This document shows, in pieces, positions 9,084 to 17,408 of a stretch of 64,000 bases of DNA. A program made the translations under genes and the position numbers. The DNA comes from Herbidospora yilanensis (GTDB taxonomy: Bacteria > Actinomycetota > Actinomycetes > Streptosporangiales > Streptosporangiaceae), in contig NZ_BBXE01000044.1 in assembly GCF_001570565.1 (NCBI RefSeq), positions 17,174-81,173 on the forward strand, given 5' to 3'. The notes below the pieces were generated by a model, which was not told the DNA's origin, ran no database searches, and saw nothing but the letters and a program-made list of their open reading frames with translations. The stretch's first letter is position 1. Every line of letters starts with the position of its first letter.

Positions 9084-9698
9084 TCAGAACAGCCGGGGAG
9101 TGACCACGGACACCACCGTGGTCACTTCGTCGGTGTCGTTGTAGAGCCGGTGCGGCACGCTCGACCGCAGGTGCACACTGTCACCCGGCAGCAGCCGGTG
9201 TTCGACCCCGTCGACCTCGTAGAGCAACTCGCCGTGCACGACGTAGGCGAACTCCTCCCCCCGGTGGCCGTAGGACTCCTCCCGCCGGCCGCCCGGCGCG
9301 ATGTGCACCAGCATCGGCTCCAGCACCAGGTCAGGCCCCCGGTCGGAGAGCATGCGGTAGGTGGTCTGCCCCGAGACGTACTGGGTCGCGCCGTCGTCGC
9401 GGCGGGTCAGCGTGAAGTGGAGGGGCGCGGCGGCGGGCTCGGAGCGCGGCTCGGGCTCGTCGGCGCTGAAGAACTCGGGCACCGGCCGGTCGAGCGCCTT
9501 GGCGAGGCTGTTGAGCGCGGTCAGCCCGATGGAGGAGACACCCCGCTCGACCTGGGAGAGGAACCCGATCGACAACCCCGACTGGGCGGACAGCCCGCGC
9601 AGGGTCAGACCCCGCTCGGTGCGGAACTGCCGCACCCGGGCGCCGACCAGCACCTGCTGGCCGTCGCCGTCGTCGGCACGCCGGTCACTCCTGGCCAC
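9084..9698 (-). CDS. XRE family transcriptional regulator with C-terminal cupin domain
   Basis: A 204-residue one-component regulator. An XRE helix-turn-helix (VRQFRTERGLTLRGLSAQSG, continuing SIGFLSQVERG) occupies residues about 18-75. A cupin sensor domain follows (HIAPGGRREESYGHRGEEFA, then HGELLYEVDG and LLPGDSVHLRSSVPHRLYN). GTG at 9698 is chosen because GGGGAG lies 5 bases upstream (9704-9709). A longer version from ATG 9746 has no ribosome binding site and would start next to the palindrome at 9728-9744. XRE-cupin proteins usually repress amine, amino-acid or peptide catabolism genes and respond to a pathway ligand. It is convergent to the hydantoinase operon, which it probably controls. 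Confidence 0.88.
   Translation of the reverse strand: MARSDRRADDGDGQQVLVGARVRQFRTERGLTLRGLSAQSGLSIGFLSQVERGVSSIGLTALNSLAKALDRPVPEFFSADEPEPRSEPAAAPLHFTLTRRDDGATQYVSGQTTYRMLSDRGPDLVLEPMLVHIAPGGRREESYGHRGEEFAYVVHGELLYEVDGVEHRLLPGDSVHLRSSVPHRLYNDTDEVTTVVSVVTPRLF
9099..9126 (+). terminator. Candidate terminator hairpin at the end of the hydantoinase operon
   Basis: A perfect 11-bp inverted repeat, AGTGACCACGG (9099-9109) and CCGTGGTCACT (9116-9126), with a 6-base loop, lies 28 bases after the last gene of the plus-strand operon. It sits inside the 3' end of the convergent regulator gene, so it may simply be constrained coding sequence, but the stem is strong. There is no T-tract. Confidence 0.45.
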
Positions 9699-9727
9699 CT
9701 GATCTCCCCATGACTCACGACGGATCT

Positions 9728-9744
9728 GTTCGATGGTATCGAAC
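9728..9744. promoter_or_regulatory. Candidate operator of the XRE-cupin regulator
   Basis: Perfect inverted repeat GTTCGAT-GGT-ATCGAAC, 17 bp, 30 bases upstream of the preferred regulator start. XRE-cupin repressors commonly bind such short palindromes in their own promoters. It lies between the regulator and the divergent secreted-protein gene, so it could also affect that gene. Confidence 0.55.
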
Positions 9745-9795
9745 ATCGGCGCGCACAACAGCAAGGAGGGGCATGTGATCAGGCCGTGACCTGGC

Positions 9796-10629
9796 ATGGT
9801 GAGACTTTCCCAGGTGAAAAGAGTGATGGCCGTGACGATGGTGATCGCGAGCGCCCTGGTGGTGCCCGCGCAGCCGGCGGCGGCGGCGAAAGTCGATCCG
9901 ATCAGGGCGCTGAAGGCGCAGTTCGTCGCCGGGACGGGCGTCAAGCTCAAGACGGTCCAGCAGGTGCGGGTGAAGGGCGGCAAGGGGAGCGTCACCCAGG
10001 AGATGGGAACGATCCAGTTCGGCCCGAAGGGGGCGACCGCCTCCGACCTCAACGAGAAGACGCGCTACGACAAGGGCTACTTCGCCGACGCGGACAAGGA
10101 CGAACGCGACGTGCGCAAGAGCTTCGAGGCCCCCGGCCGGGTGATCTCCCTGCCGAAGGCGACGTACGTGCAGGGACCCCGCGCCGGGCAGGGGCTGCCG
10201 GAGGGCAAGTACTGGGTGCGCAAGCGCCCCCTTCCCCCGGTGCCCGGCGGGATCATCATCAACGTGTTCGAACCGAACACGGTCGAGACCCTGATCGCCA
10301 AGGCCGAGTCGGTCCGCGGCGGCGTGGTGAAGGGCTCGACCACCAGCGCGAAGATGGCGGCGCTCTCACCGGTGTTCCGCAAGCGGTTCGGCGCCGGCGG
10401 CAAGAGCGGGAGCGGGCAGATCTCCACGATCAAGTACACGTTCTCCCTCAACTCCGAAGGGCTGATCACCCGCCTCAGCGTCAAGATGCGCATGCCCGTC
10501 GGCGGCGGGAAGGTCGTCGACTACACCTCCGACACCCGTCTCTACAACTGGGGTGCCAAGGTCTCCGTCGTACCGCCCCGCGCCGAAGCGGTGATCGACG
10601 AGAAGGACCTCAAGTCCGGCGGAAGGTGA
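9796..10629 (+). CDS. Secreted protein of unknown function (LppX/LolA-like candidate)
   Basis: A 277-residue protein with an N-terminal Sec signal peptide (positively charged start, hydrophobic AVTMVIASALVV, cleavage near AQPAAAA). The mature part is rich in beta-strand patterns. The end (FSLNSEGLITRLSVKM, YNWGAKVSVVPPRAEAV) resembles actinobacterial LppX/LprG-like LolA-fold proteins, which carry lipids, but there is no lipobox cysteine and the similarity is only a pattern judgement. The start is uncertain: ATG 9826 has a better ribosome binding site (AGGTGA at 9812-9817), but the charged signal-peptide start needs 9796 or GTG 9814. Its last 20 bp overlap the convergent lipoprotein gene. Confidence 0.7.
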   Translation: MVRLSQVKRVMAVTMVIASALVVPAQPAAAAKVDPIRALKAQFVAGTGVKLKTVQQVRVKGGKGSVTQEMGTIQFGPKGATASDLNEKTRYDKGYFADADKDERDVRKSFEAPGRVISLPKATYVQGPRAGQGLPEGKYWVRKRPLPPVPGGIIINVFEPNTVETLIAKAESVRGGVVKGSTTSAKMAALSPVFRKRFGAGGKSGSGQISTIKYTFSLNSEGLITRLSVKMRMPVGGGKVVDYTSDTRLYNWGAKVSVVPPRAEAVIDEKDLKSGGR

Positions 10630-11665
10630 CGATCGACTCGGAGTCCCCGTTGGCCACGTTGACCACCAGCCACAACTGACGGGTGCCGGGGATGCGCTCG
10701 ATCTTCGCGGAGAGGCCCGCTCCCGCGTTCGGGGGCGACTCGCGGGTCCAGGTCCGGCCGTCCCAGTGCAGGACGGAGATCTCGCCCGGCCGGCTGGGAT
10801 CGCGGCCCGAGAACCAGACGTCGTCGGGGCCGAACGCGGTCACGCCGGTCACCTCGCCGCTCGCCTGCGGGACGGCCGGTTGCCGCCACGACCGGCCGTC
10901 CCAGTGCAGCAGCAGCGGCCTCTCGCCGGTGCCGCCGACCGCCCAGACGTCGTCGGGGGCGATCTGGAGGATCCCGTTGAGGTGGCCCTTCGGCAGTGCG
11001 GGGGTCGCCTCGTATCGGCCGTCGTGTCCGTGCCAGACGACGGGCTGGTCCGGTTCCCGGGAGCCGGCGACCCAGGTGTGGCCGCCGCCGGTGTCCACCC
11101 GCGTGAGCCGGGTCCGCCCGCCGCCGAGCTTGGCTTCCGTGACGAAGGCGGCGCCGTTCCAGGTCAGCACCGCGTCGTCGATGACCACGGCCACCCGGCG
11201 GCCGTCCACCGCCACGTCCCGACCGAAGGTGGGGAGCGGGTGCCGCCGCCACGTCCTTCCGTCCCAGCGCTGGGCGAACGACTCGTCCTCGTGGAAGCCG
11301 CCGCCGAGCATCCAGGCGTTGCGCGGCCCGTCGGAGTCGACGCTCGCCAGGCCGCCCGTGGCGTCCTTCAGCGGCACCGCCCGCCACCGCGACCCGTTCC
11401 AGGTGCGCAGCGACGTGGCCACGCTGTCCTCCCAGCCGGTGTATCCGACCGCCCACGCGAGGCCGGGGCCGGCCGCGCTCACGTCGTCCAGGCCCCGCTC
11501 CCAGCCGTCGTCGGTGGGCAGGCCGGGAACACGCACCCACATCTGGGGGGCGGACGGGGCCGGCGTGGGCTTGGCGATAGGCTGCGCGGCGGGTTGCGCG
11601 GGGGACTGGTGGGTGCAGCCCGACACGATCAGGCAGGCGGCCAGCGCCGTCGTCCACGACCTCAT
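10610..11665 (-). CDS. Lipoprotein with beta-propeller-like repeats
   Basis: A 351-residue protein with a lipoprotein signal peptide (lipobox IVSGC, Cys near residue 16), so it should be anchored on the outer face of the membrane. The body repeats a pattern of W(N/D)G-x-W...P followed by a DDVWAVGG-like strand at least five times (for example WDGRSWRQPAVP, PDDVWFSGRD, WDGRTWTRESPP), consistent with a beta-propeller. The function is unknown; such repeats usually bind proteins or glycans. GGAG lies upstream of ATG 11665. It starts 5 bases after the stop of another lipoprotein gene and is probably co-transcribed with it. Confidence 0.75.
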   Translation of the reverse strand: MRSWTTALAACLIVSGCTHQSPAQPAAQPIAKPTPAPSAPQMWVRVPGLPTDDGWERGLDDVSAAGPGLAWAVGYTGWEDSVATSLRTWNGSRWRAVPLKDATGGLASVDSDGPRNAWMLGGGFHEDESFAQRWDGRTWRRHPLPTFGRDVAVDGRRVAVVIDDAVLTWNGAAFVTEAKLGGGRTRLTRVDTGGGHTWVAGSREPDQPVVWHGHDGRYEATPALPKGHLNGILQIAPDDVWAVGGTGERPLLLHWDGRSWRQPAVPQASGEVTGVTAFGPDDVWFSGRDPSRPGEISVLHWDGRTWTRESPPNAGAGLSAKIERIPGTRQLWLVVNVANGDSESIVTFRRT

Positions 11666-11670
11666 GGCGA

Positions 11671-12240
11671 TCACTCCGCGTAGGTGAACATGGCGTCGGA
11701 GAAGCCGTCGGCCGAGGTCCAGACGAGCTTCGCCCTGACATGGGTGGCGTTGCGGACGAAGGTGACCTTCCGCCCGTCGTCGGTGACGGTGGCCCGTGCC
11801 CAGCCGTCGAACTTTCTCGTGAGGTGGTGGTCCCACGCGTCGAGGGTCCCCGTGGCCACCGCCGCGATGGACTCGGTGGGCGGCTCGCCGTCCGCGCAGT
11901 AGCGGCCGAAGTTCGCGATGGCCGTGACCGTGCCGCTCCCGGCCTGAAGCTTGATGCTCTGGCAGGGGTCGGCCTTGGTGCCGTAGACGAGGCGCGGGTG
12001 CGACCACTCTCCGGCCTCCGGGTCGTAGTGGCGCTCGAAGAGTCCCCGGCCGCTCTCGTACCGCATCGCCACCCGGCGGCCGTCGGCGAGTGTCACTTCC
12101 TCCTGGAACGCGGTCGCTTCTTCGGTGCTCCGCGCCGACGGGGTCGCGGTGACGGGTGGCGGAGCGACCGCCTGCTCCGGGCCGCAGGCCGTCGTGGCCG
12201 CGAGCAGCGCCAGACAGGTCAGGGTGCTCGCTGCTCGCAT
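11671..12240 (-). CDS. Putative lipoprotein
   Basis: A 189-residue protein with a lipobox LAATTAC (Cys near residue 20), a Pro/Thr-rich linker and a domain with EEVTLADGRRVAMRYESGRG and a distal FVRNATHVRAKLVW strand. GGGAGA precedes ATG 12240. I do not recognise a family. It is the first gene of a two-gene lipoprotein unit and may function with the propeller lipoprotein downstream. Confidence 0.72.
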   Translation of the reverse strand: MRAASTLTCLALLAATTACGPEQAVAPPPVTATPSARSTEEATAFQEEVTLADGRRVAMRYESGRGLFERHYDPEAGEWSHPRLVYGTKADPCQSIKLQAGSGTVTAIANFGRYCADGEPPTESIAAVATGTLDAWDHHLTRKFDGWARATVTDDGRKVTFVRNATHVRAKLVWTSADGFSDAMFTYAE

Positions 12241-12398
12241 CGCGTCTCCCGGTGTCCCGCCGAGCGGTATGTCCGGCCAGGCTAGCAATCCGCGGGCGAC
12301 CGTGAATCTTTCAGCCGTGCCGCCGGACCGGTCCAGGTCATCGTGGACGCGAGATCGGCACGCTGGCCGGACGCCCGCCCGGGTGCGACTCTCGCGCC

Positions 12399-12602
12399 AT
12401 GCGCAAACTGATGGTCTCCGCACTGCTCGCATTCGGCTTCGTGCTGTCCGTGGGCGCCGCGCCCGCGCAGGCGGCCACTCTCCGCAACGTCTACTACTAC
12501 AACTGGGACTGCAACCGGGTGGGCAACCTCGGCATCACCGAGGGCTGGTGGACGTCCTACCAGTGCGTGCCCGAGCACGGCTTCTGGTTCCTCTACGCGT
12601 AG
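12399..12602 (+). CDS. Small secreted peptide with two cysteines
   Basis: A 67-residue precursor: a signal peptide of about 26 residues (MRKLMVSALLAFGFVLSVGA, ending AQA) and a 41-residue mature peptide rich in aromatic residues, with Cys in NWDCN and YQCVP that could form one disulfide. Function unknown. Its small size, secretion and aromatic content fit the small extracellular peptides common in actinomycetes. The ribosome binding site is weak. Confidence 0.65.
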   Translation: MRKLMVSALLAFGFVLSVGAAPAQAATLRNVYYYNWDCNRVGNLGITEGWWTSYQCVPEHGFWFLYA

Positions 12603-12698
12603 CCCGGAGGGGCGAGCCGGGCCGCGCACCCGCAGGTGCGTGGCCCCGGCCACACCGGCACGGTATTTTGTGGATCTTCGTCCCCTCCGAAGGTGCAC

Positions 12699-13385
12699 AT
12701 GTACCCCTCAACGCAACTCTGGCCGGTCCGCGGCCTGGCCAAGGCGACCGTCGGCTTCCTCGTCGCCAACCTGCTGGCCGAGACCCTGGCGGCCGTCGCG
12801 CACTACCAGCGCGTCACGCTGATCGACGCCGCGTTCGACATCGCCCTCGACGACCTGTCCGACCTGGAGGACATCGACTTCGAGGCGATCGCCGACAACG
12901 AGCTCCTGGTCCTGCTCGCCGACCTCGGCGTGAACGCGACGTTCGTGCTGGCGGGCGTCATGTTCGTGGTCTGGCTCTACCGGGTGCGGGACAACGCCGA
13001 GCAGATGTCCACCCTGCCGCAGCGGCGGGCGACGCCGTGGTTGTTCTTCGGCTGGTTCGTGCCGATCGTGTCGTTCTGGTTCCCCAAGCAGATCCTGGAC
13101 GACATCTGGCGGGCCTCCTCTCCCGAGGGCCGCAGGCCCGGCGTGCTGATGATGATCTGGTGGATCCTCTGGCTCGTGACGGTCTTCCTCGGCAACACCG
13201 CCGCACGGATCGCGTCCTCCGACGAGGAGGACGCGATGGCGGTCCGCACCGGGTCGCTGCTGGACGTGGCGACGTATCCGCTGGTGGTGGTGTGCGGCGT
13301 GCTGGCGATCGTGATCGTGCGCCGGATCAGCGCACTCCAGGAGGCGGGCAAGGCCCTGCCGGTCGACCAGCCCGCCGACGTGTGA
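12699..13385 (+). CDS. DUF4328 domain-containing membrane protein
   Basis: A 228-residue integral membrane protein with predicted helices at about residues 12-35, 70-92, 108-128, 145-165 and 185-205. The central WFVPIVSFWFPKQILDDIWR is the hallmark of DUF4328 proteins, which are widespread in actinomycetes, of unknown function, and often near stress or secretion genes. The start is ATG 12699 after AAGG; a GTG at 12693 is possible. Confidence 0.82.
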   Translation: MYPSTQLWPVRGLAKATVGFLVANLLAETLAAVAHYQRVTLIDAAFDIALDDLSDLEDIDFEAIADNELLVLLADLGVNATFVLAGVMFVVWLYRVRDNAEQMSTLPQRRATPWLFFGWFVPIVSFWFPKQILDDIWRASSPEGRRPGVLMMIWWILWLVTVFLGNTAARIASSDEEDAMAVRTGSLLDVATYPLVVVCGVLAIVIVRRISALQEAGKALPVDQPADV

Positions 13386-13398
13386 GAACCCCTGGCCC

Positions 13399-13878
13399 TC
13401 ACCGCCGTCCGGCCAGGGCGGCTTCGAGACGTTCGAACGGGCCCGGGCCGTCATGGTGCTTCGGCGGGGCGCCGAGGTGCCGGACACGGAGCTCGTCCAT
13501 GAGCTCCTCGACGAACGCCGGCCCCTCGTCGCGCATGAACCGCTGCCGGGCCCGCAACTCCTCGCTGCCCGGGAGCCAGTCGAGGCCCCAGTTGCCGAGG
13601 GCGTACATGACCGGAAGCGTCTGGATGCCCGCTTCGGTCAGGCTGTAGCGGGCACGCTGCCCCCGTGCGGCGGTGCCGCGGGTGAGCACGCCCGCCTCGA
13701 CGAGCCGCACCAGGCGGTCGGCGAGGATGTTCGAGGCGATGCCCTCGATCGATCCGGTGAGCAGCGCCCGGAAGTGGCGGCGGTCGCCGAAGATGACGTC
13801 GCGCAGCACGAGCAGCGACCACCGGTCTCCGAGCACCTCGACGGCGGCGTTGATCGGACACCCTGACCGTGGTTCCAC
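13399..13878 (-). CDS. HxlR family transcriptional regulator
   Basis: A 159-residue winged-helix regulator. GCPINAAVEVLGDRWSLLVL and the wing region LADRLVRLVEAGVLTRG are typical of HxlR (DUF24). GTG 13878 is chosen because a perfect AAGGAGG sits 5 bases upstream (13884-13890); an ATG at 13899 would embed that site in the coding region. It is divergent from a dihydrofolate-reductase-like gene and probably represses it in response to an electrophile or redox signal, as HxlR/YodB-type proteins do. Confidence 0.88.
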   Translation of the reverse strand: MEPRSGCPINAAVEVLGDRWSLLVLRDVIFGDRRHFRALLTGSIEGIASNILADRLVRLVEAGVLTRGTAARGQRARYSLTEAGIQTLPVMYALGNWGLDWLPGSEELRARQRFMRDEGPAFVEELMDELRVRHLGAPPKHHDGPGPFERLEAALAGRR

Positions 13879-13917
13879 GATTCCCTCCTTGACAGGCATT
13901 TCGCTCTGCCGATAGTA

Positions 13918-13932
13918 GTTGCAAAATACAAC
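13918..13932. promoter_or_regulatory. Possible HxlR operator
   Basis: The imperfect palindrome GTTG-CAAAATA-CAAC lies in the 74-bp divergent region between the HxlR gene and the reductase gene, in the least GC-rich stretch there. Position and symmetry fit an operator, but the arms are only 4 bp. Confidence 0.3.
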
Positions 13933-13952
13933 CACTTGGAAGGAGGGGGCTG

Positions 13953-14549
13953 ATGGGCCGCTTCGTCTACGCGATGCAGGTGTCCCTCGACCTGCGGATC
14001 GAGCAAGTTCCCGGAGACAACGGCGCCGGCGAGTGGCTGCGCCTCCACGAGAAGCTGCACCGCGAGTGCAACGAGCTGACCAGGGCACTCGACCTCCTGG
14101 TCCACGGCCGCGTCTACTACGAGGTCATGGAGGAATTCTGGCCGCACGCGTCCGGAGACCCGTCACTGCCCGACTACCTGCGTGAATACGGCGAGATCTG
14201 GACGTCCAAGCCCAAGGTCCTCGTCTCCCGCACCCGGAGCGACGCCGGCCACAACACCCGGATCATCGGCGGGGACGACACGATCGAGCGACTCGCCGGC
14301 CTGCGCGCCGAAACCGGCGGCGGCATCGGGGTGGGCGGGGCGGCGCTCGCGACCCAGCTCCTCCGGGCCGGGCTCCTCGACGAGCTGGTGCTCTTCACCC
14401 ATCCCTCGATCCTCGGCTTCGGCCGGCCGCTGTTCGACGACTACGACCGGCCGATCGACCTCGACCTGATCGAGCGGCGATCGTTCGAGCAGGGTGTCAC
14501 CATGCATCACTACGCCGTGCTCGGCGCGAAGGAGGCGGGCCCGTGCTGA
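13953..14549 (+). CDS. Dihydrofolate reductase family protein (RibD C-terminal-like)
   Basis: A 198-residue protein of the RibD C-terminal/dihydrofolate-reductase-like family. It has the N-terminal strand YAMQVSLDLRI, the R-Y-EVMEEFW region and the nucleotide-binding glycine stretch GGGIGVGGAALATQLLRAGL, followed by DELVLFTHPSILGFGRPLF. Such proteins bind NADPH and are presumed reductases; no substrate is known. AAGGAGGGGG precedes the ATG. It overlaps the next gene by 7 bp and is divergent from an HxlR regulator. Confidence 0.85.
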   Translation: MGRFVYAMQVSLDLRIEQVPGDNGAGEWLRLHEKLHRECNELTRALDLLVHGRVYYEVMEEFWPHASGDPSLPDYLREYGEIWTSKPKVLVSRTRSDAGHNTRIIGGDDTIERLAGLRAETGGGIGVGGAALATQLLRAGLLDELVLFTHPSILGFGRPLFDDYDRPIDLDLIERRSFEQGVTMHHYAVLGAKEAGPC

Positions 14550-15349
14550 GGCAGGTGGCCGACGGCGTGCTGGTCCACGAGAGCACGTTCGTGCAGAGCA
14601 ACGCCGTCGTGGTGGAGGGCCGGGCCGGGGTGCTGCTCATCGACCCCGGGGTGACCGCCTCCGAGCTCGACTGCCTCGTGAACGACCTGGCGGACCTGGG
14701 GCGGACCGTGGTGGCGGGCTTCTCGACGCACCCGCACTGGGATCACGTGCTCTGGCACGCCGGGTTCGGCGAAGTTCCCCGCTACGGCACGGCACGCTGC
14801 GCGGCGGCCATCCGCGACGAGCTCTCCGACCCGCACGCGAAGACCCGCATCGCCGACCACCTGATCGAGACGGAGATCGCCGGACAGGTGCCGCTCGACC
14901 TCCTCGGTCTCATCACCGGCCTGCCCGCCGGCACCACGCGGGTTCCCTGGGACGGCCCCAAGGTCCGGATCATCGAGCACCAGGCACACGCCCCCGGCCA
15001 CGCGGCGCTGCTGATCGAGGAACGCGGCGTGCTCGTCGCCGGGGACATGCTCTCCGACGTCCTGATCCCGATGCTCGAACACGACACCGCCGACCCGGTC
15101 GGCGACTACCTCGGCGCGCTGCGGCTGCTCGAAGACGTGGCGGGCGACGCCGGCGTCGTCGTCCCGGGCCACGGTTCGGTCGGCGGACCCGGCCGGGCGC
15201 GGGCCCGGATCGAGCTGGACCGGGCGTACCTGGACGCGGTGCGGAACGGCCGCGTGCCCGCCGACCCGCGGATCGGCCCCTCGGCCAAGCCCGGCTGGGA
15301 GTGGGTGAGCGACGTGCACGAAGGGCAGTTCCAGCAACTCGCCCGATGA
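14543..15349 (+). CDS. MBL fold metallo-hydrolase
   Basis: A 268-residue metallo-beta-lactamase-fold hydrolase. The zinc motif is STHPHWDHVLWH (HxHxDH), with later metal ligands in HAPGHAALL, VAGDML and VVPGHGSVGG. GTG 14543 overlaps the upstream reductase gene by 7 bp, so the two form an operon under the divergent HxlR regulator. The family cleaves esters, thioesters or lactones; the substrate is not predictable. Confidence 0.87.
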   Translation: MLRQVADGVLVHESTFVQSNAVVVEGRAGVLLIDPGVTASELDCLVNDLADLGRTVVAGFSTHPHWDHVLWHAGFGEVPRYGTARCAAAIRDELSDPHAKTRIADHLIETEIAGQVPLDLLGLITGLPAGTTRVPWDGPKVRIIEHQAHAPGHAALLIEERGVLVAGDMLSDVLIPMLEHDTADPVGDYLGALRLLEDVAGDAGVVVPGHGSVGGPGRARARIELDRAYLDAVRNGRVPADPRIGPSAKPGWEWVSDVHEGQFQQLAR

Positions 15350-15357
15350 GGCGCGGG

Positions 15358-15843
15358 TCAGTCGAGCACCTGCCCGTGCCGCGCCGGCACGTCTGACAGG
15401 GCGGTCTCGTCTTCGGTCTGGTGGACGCCGGCCGCGACCACCAGAGTGGCCGCCATCATGGCCACCGCCGCGACGAGGGCCGTCCGCAGGCGGCGTCGCG
15501 GCGGGGCGGGCACCGGTTCCGGTTCCCGCTCCGGCTCGGGTGGCAGGTTCAGGTCCAATCGGGTGCGGGCGGTGTTCCACGCCGTGGCCGCCTGTTCGTC
15601 CAGGCCGCAACCGAGGACGAACGCGGTGACCGCCTCCCGCCGGGGCAGCGTGCCGCGTTTGAGCATCCCGGCCGCGGTCGAGTAGGGCAGATGGTGGCCG
15701 GCCCGCTGCGCGTGGAGCTGGATGTCGCGGTAACTGCGTCCAGACCAGGCTTTGAGCCGCCGCAGCATGGCCACGAACTCGGCGTCGGAGCGGGCGTCGG
15801 CGGGGTCGGGACGGGCCGGCAGGCCTTCCGGGCTGATGCTCAT
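15358..15843 (-). CDS. Helix-turn-helix protein with one transmembrane segment
   Basis: A 161-residue protein. The N-terminal half (FVAMLRRLKAWSGRSYRDIQ, then YSTAAGMLKRGTLPRREAV) is an XRE-like helix-turn-helix region of the type common in actinomycetes. It is followed by a Pro/Glu-rich linker and one hydrophobic helix ALVAAVAMMAATLVVAAGV, with a short extracytoplasmic tail. It would be a membrane-tethered DNA-binding protein. It is divergent from the serine hydrolase gene; a regulatory link is possible but unproven. Confidence 0.72.
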   Translation of the reverse strand: MSISPEGLPARPDPADARSDAEFVAMLRRLKAWSGRSYRDIQLHAQRAGHHLPYSTAAGMLKRGTLPRREAVTAFVLGCGLDEQAATAWNTARTRLDLNLPPEPEREPEPVPAPPRRRLRTALVAAVAMMAATLVVAAGVHQTEDETALSDVPARHGQVLD

Positions 15844-15936
15844 AACCTGGCAGTACAACGGAGCCGCACGGATCCGCACAAGCCGGAACGGCACATTCCT
15901 TGCTCACGGGCCGGGGGAGCGGCCAGCGTCGATCAC

Positions 15937-17004
15937 ATGATCTCCACCTGGTTCCACGCCGCTCTGGCCGGCGTGCTGTTGTCCTCCGCCCCGGTCCATC
16001 CACGGATCGAGTCCTTCCTCGACCGGACGGTGCCGCCGGGGCCCGGCGGCACCGTGGCGGTGGCCCGCCACGGCGAGCTCGTCCACTGCGCCGGGTTCGG
16101 CCTGGCCGATCGGGAGAACGGGACCCCGGCCGGATGCGACACCGCCTACGACGTCATGTCGATCACCAAGCAGTTCACCGCGGCCGCGATCATGAAGCTG
16201 CAGATGACGGGCAGGCTGCGGACGACCGACCGGATCTCCGTCCACCTCGGACCGGTGCCGGCCGACAAACGCCGGATCACGGTACGCCACCTGCTGACGC
16301 ACACCTCCGGGCTGGGCGACCTCGGCGACGACTACGAGCCGGTCTCCCGCGACACCATGACGCGGCGCGCGCTGGCGTCGCGGCTGCGGTCGGCGCCGGG
16401 GGCCGAGTTCCACTACTCCAACGTGGGCTACAGCCTGCTGGCCGCCGTCGTCGAGCGGGCGTCGGGCCGTTCGTACGAACGTTTCCTGGCCGAGCACCTG
16501 TTCGCCCCCGCCGGCATGACGAGCACCGGATACGTGCTGCCCCGCTGGGCGGCCGGCCAGATCGCGATCGAGTACGACCGGCGGGGCAACAGACGGGGAC
16601 GGCCGACCGAGCACCCCTGGGCGGCGGACGGCCCCCACTGGTACCTGAGGGGGAACGGCGGCATGCTCTCCACCGCCCGCGACATGTACCGCTGGCACCG
16701 GGCGCTGGAGGGGAACCGGATCCTGTCCCGCCGGGCCAAGGCGGAGATGTTCGCCCCGCGTGTGCTCGTCGACCGGAAGGCGAAGCTCCACTACGGCTAT
16801 GGCTGGGGCGTGTTCCCGCGCACCGAGTACGGCCGGGTCGTCGAACACGACGGCGGCAACGACTGGTCGTACGGCGACTTCGCCCGGTTCCTCGACAAGG
16901 GCGTGATGGTGTTCTGGATCACCAACCAGGCGTACCTGGAAGGGAAGTGGAACCTGGAGGACCTCAACGGCACGATCACGCCCGGACTCCTCCGCGCCCT
17001 GTGA
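15937..17004 (+). CDS. Serine hydrolase, beta-lactamase/D-alanyl-D-alanine carboxypeptidase family (class C-like)
   Basis: A 355-residue secreted or membrane-associated serine hydrolase. The active-site SxxK is in VMSITKQFTAAA, the second motif YSNVGYS supplies Tyr-x-Asn, and the third element lies near VVEHDGGNDW, where family members have HxG in place of KTG. The short hydrophobic N-terminus (TWFHAALAGVLLSSAPVHP) can act as a signal peptide. Members are peptidases, esterases or beta-lactamases. ATG 15937 is the first in-frame Met after the region; a GGGGGAG site lies 18 bases upstream, unusually far. Confidence 0.85.
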   Translation: MISTWFHAALAGVLLSSAPVHPRIESFLDRTVPPGPGGTVAVARHGELVHCAGFGLADRENGTPAGCDTAYDVMSITKQFTAAAIMKLQMTGRLRTTDRISVHLGPVPADKRRITVRHLLTHTSGLGDLGDDYEPVSRDTMTRRALASRLRSAPGAEFHYSNVGYSLLAAVVERASGRSYERFLAEHLFAPAGMTSTGYVLPRWAAGQIAIEYDRRGNRRGRPTEHPWAADGPHWYLRGNGGMLSTARDMYRWHRALEGNRILSRRAKAEMFAPRVLVDRKAKLHYGYGWGVFPRTEYGRVVEHDGGNDWSYGDFARFLDKGVMVFWITNQAYLEGKWNLEDLNGTITPGLLRAL

Positions 17005-17018
17005 CGCCAGTGTGACGA

Positions 17019-17408
17019 TCAGCCGACACCGATCATCTGGTGTTCTGGCTCGATCACGGCCACGACACGTTCCTGCTCCCGGCCGTAGGGCCGGCCGGTG
17101 TACTTCTCGGCCAGCCGATCGATGATCTCCCAGCCCGCGTCGCCGTCGATCCACTCGACGACCCGCCCCCGGATGACGACCGGCTCGAAGGGGTTGTCGG
17201 CGGGCGCGATCGACAACGCGACCCGGGGATCGCGGCGCAGGTTGCGCGCCTTGCGCGAGTGGGGGCCGGTGAAGAAGACGACGCGGTCGCCGTGGGCGCC
17301 GACGAAGAGGGGCACGTTGTGCGGCGCGCCGTCCGGCAGGACGGTGGCGAGGTGCGCGATCGAGGCGCCGTCGAGGACGCGGCGCACGCCGGGGTCGAGG
17401 GCGGTCAT
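17019..17408 (-). CDS. Pyridoxamine 5'-phosphate oxidase family protein (PPOX class, F420-dependent-type)
   Basis: A 129-residue split-barrel flavin/F420-binding protein. The strands IAHLATVLPDGAPHNVPLFV and VFFTGPHSRKARNLRRDPRV are typical of the small PPOX class that uses F420 or FMN in actinomycetes. It starts in an ATGA overlap with the upstream reductase-like gene, so the two form an operon, probably a redox pair. Target unknown. Confidence 0.83.
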   Translation of the reverse strand: MTALDPGVRRVLDGASIAHLATVLPDGAPHNVPLFVGAHGDRVVFFTGPHSRKARNLRRDPRVALSIAPADNPFEPVVIRGRVVEWIDGDAGWEIIDRLAEKYTGRPYGREQERVVAVIEPEHQMIGVG

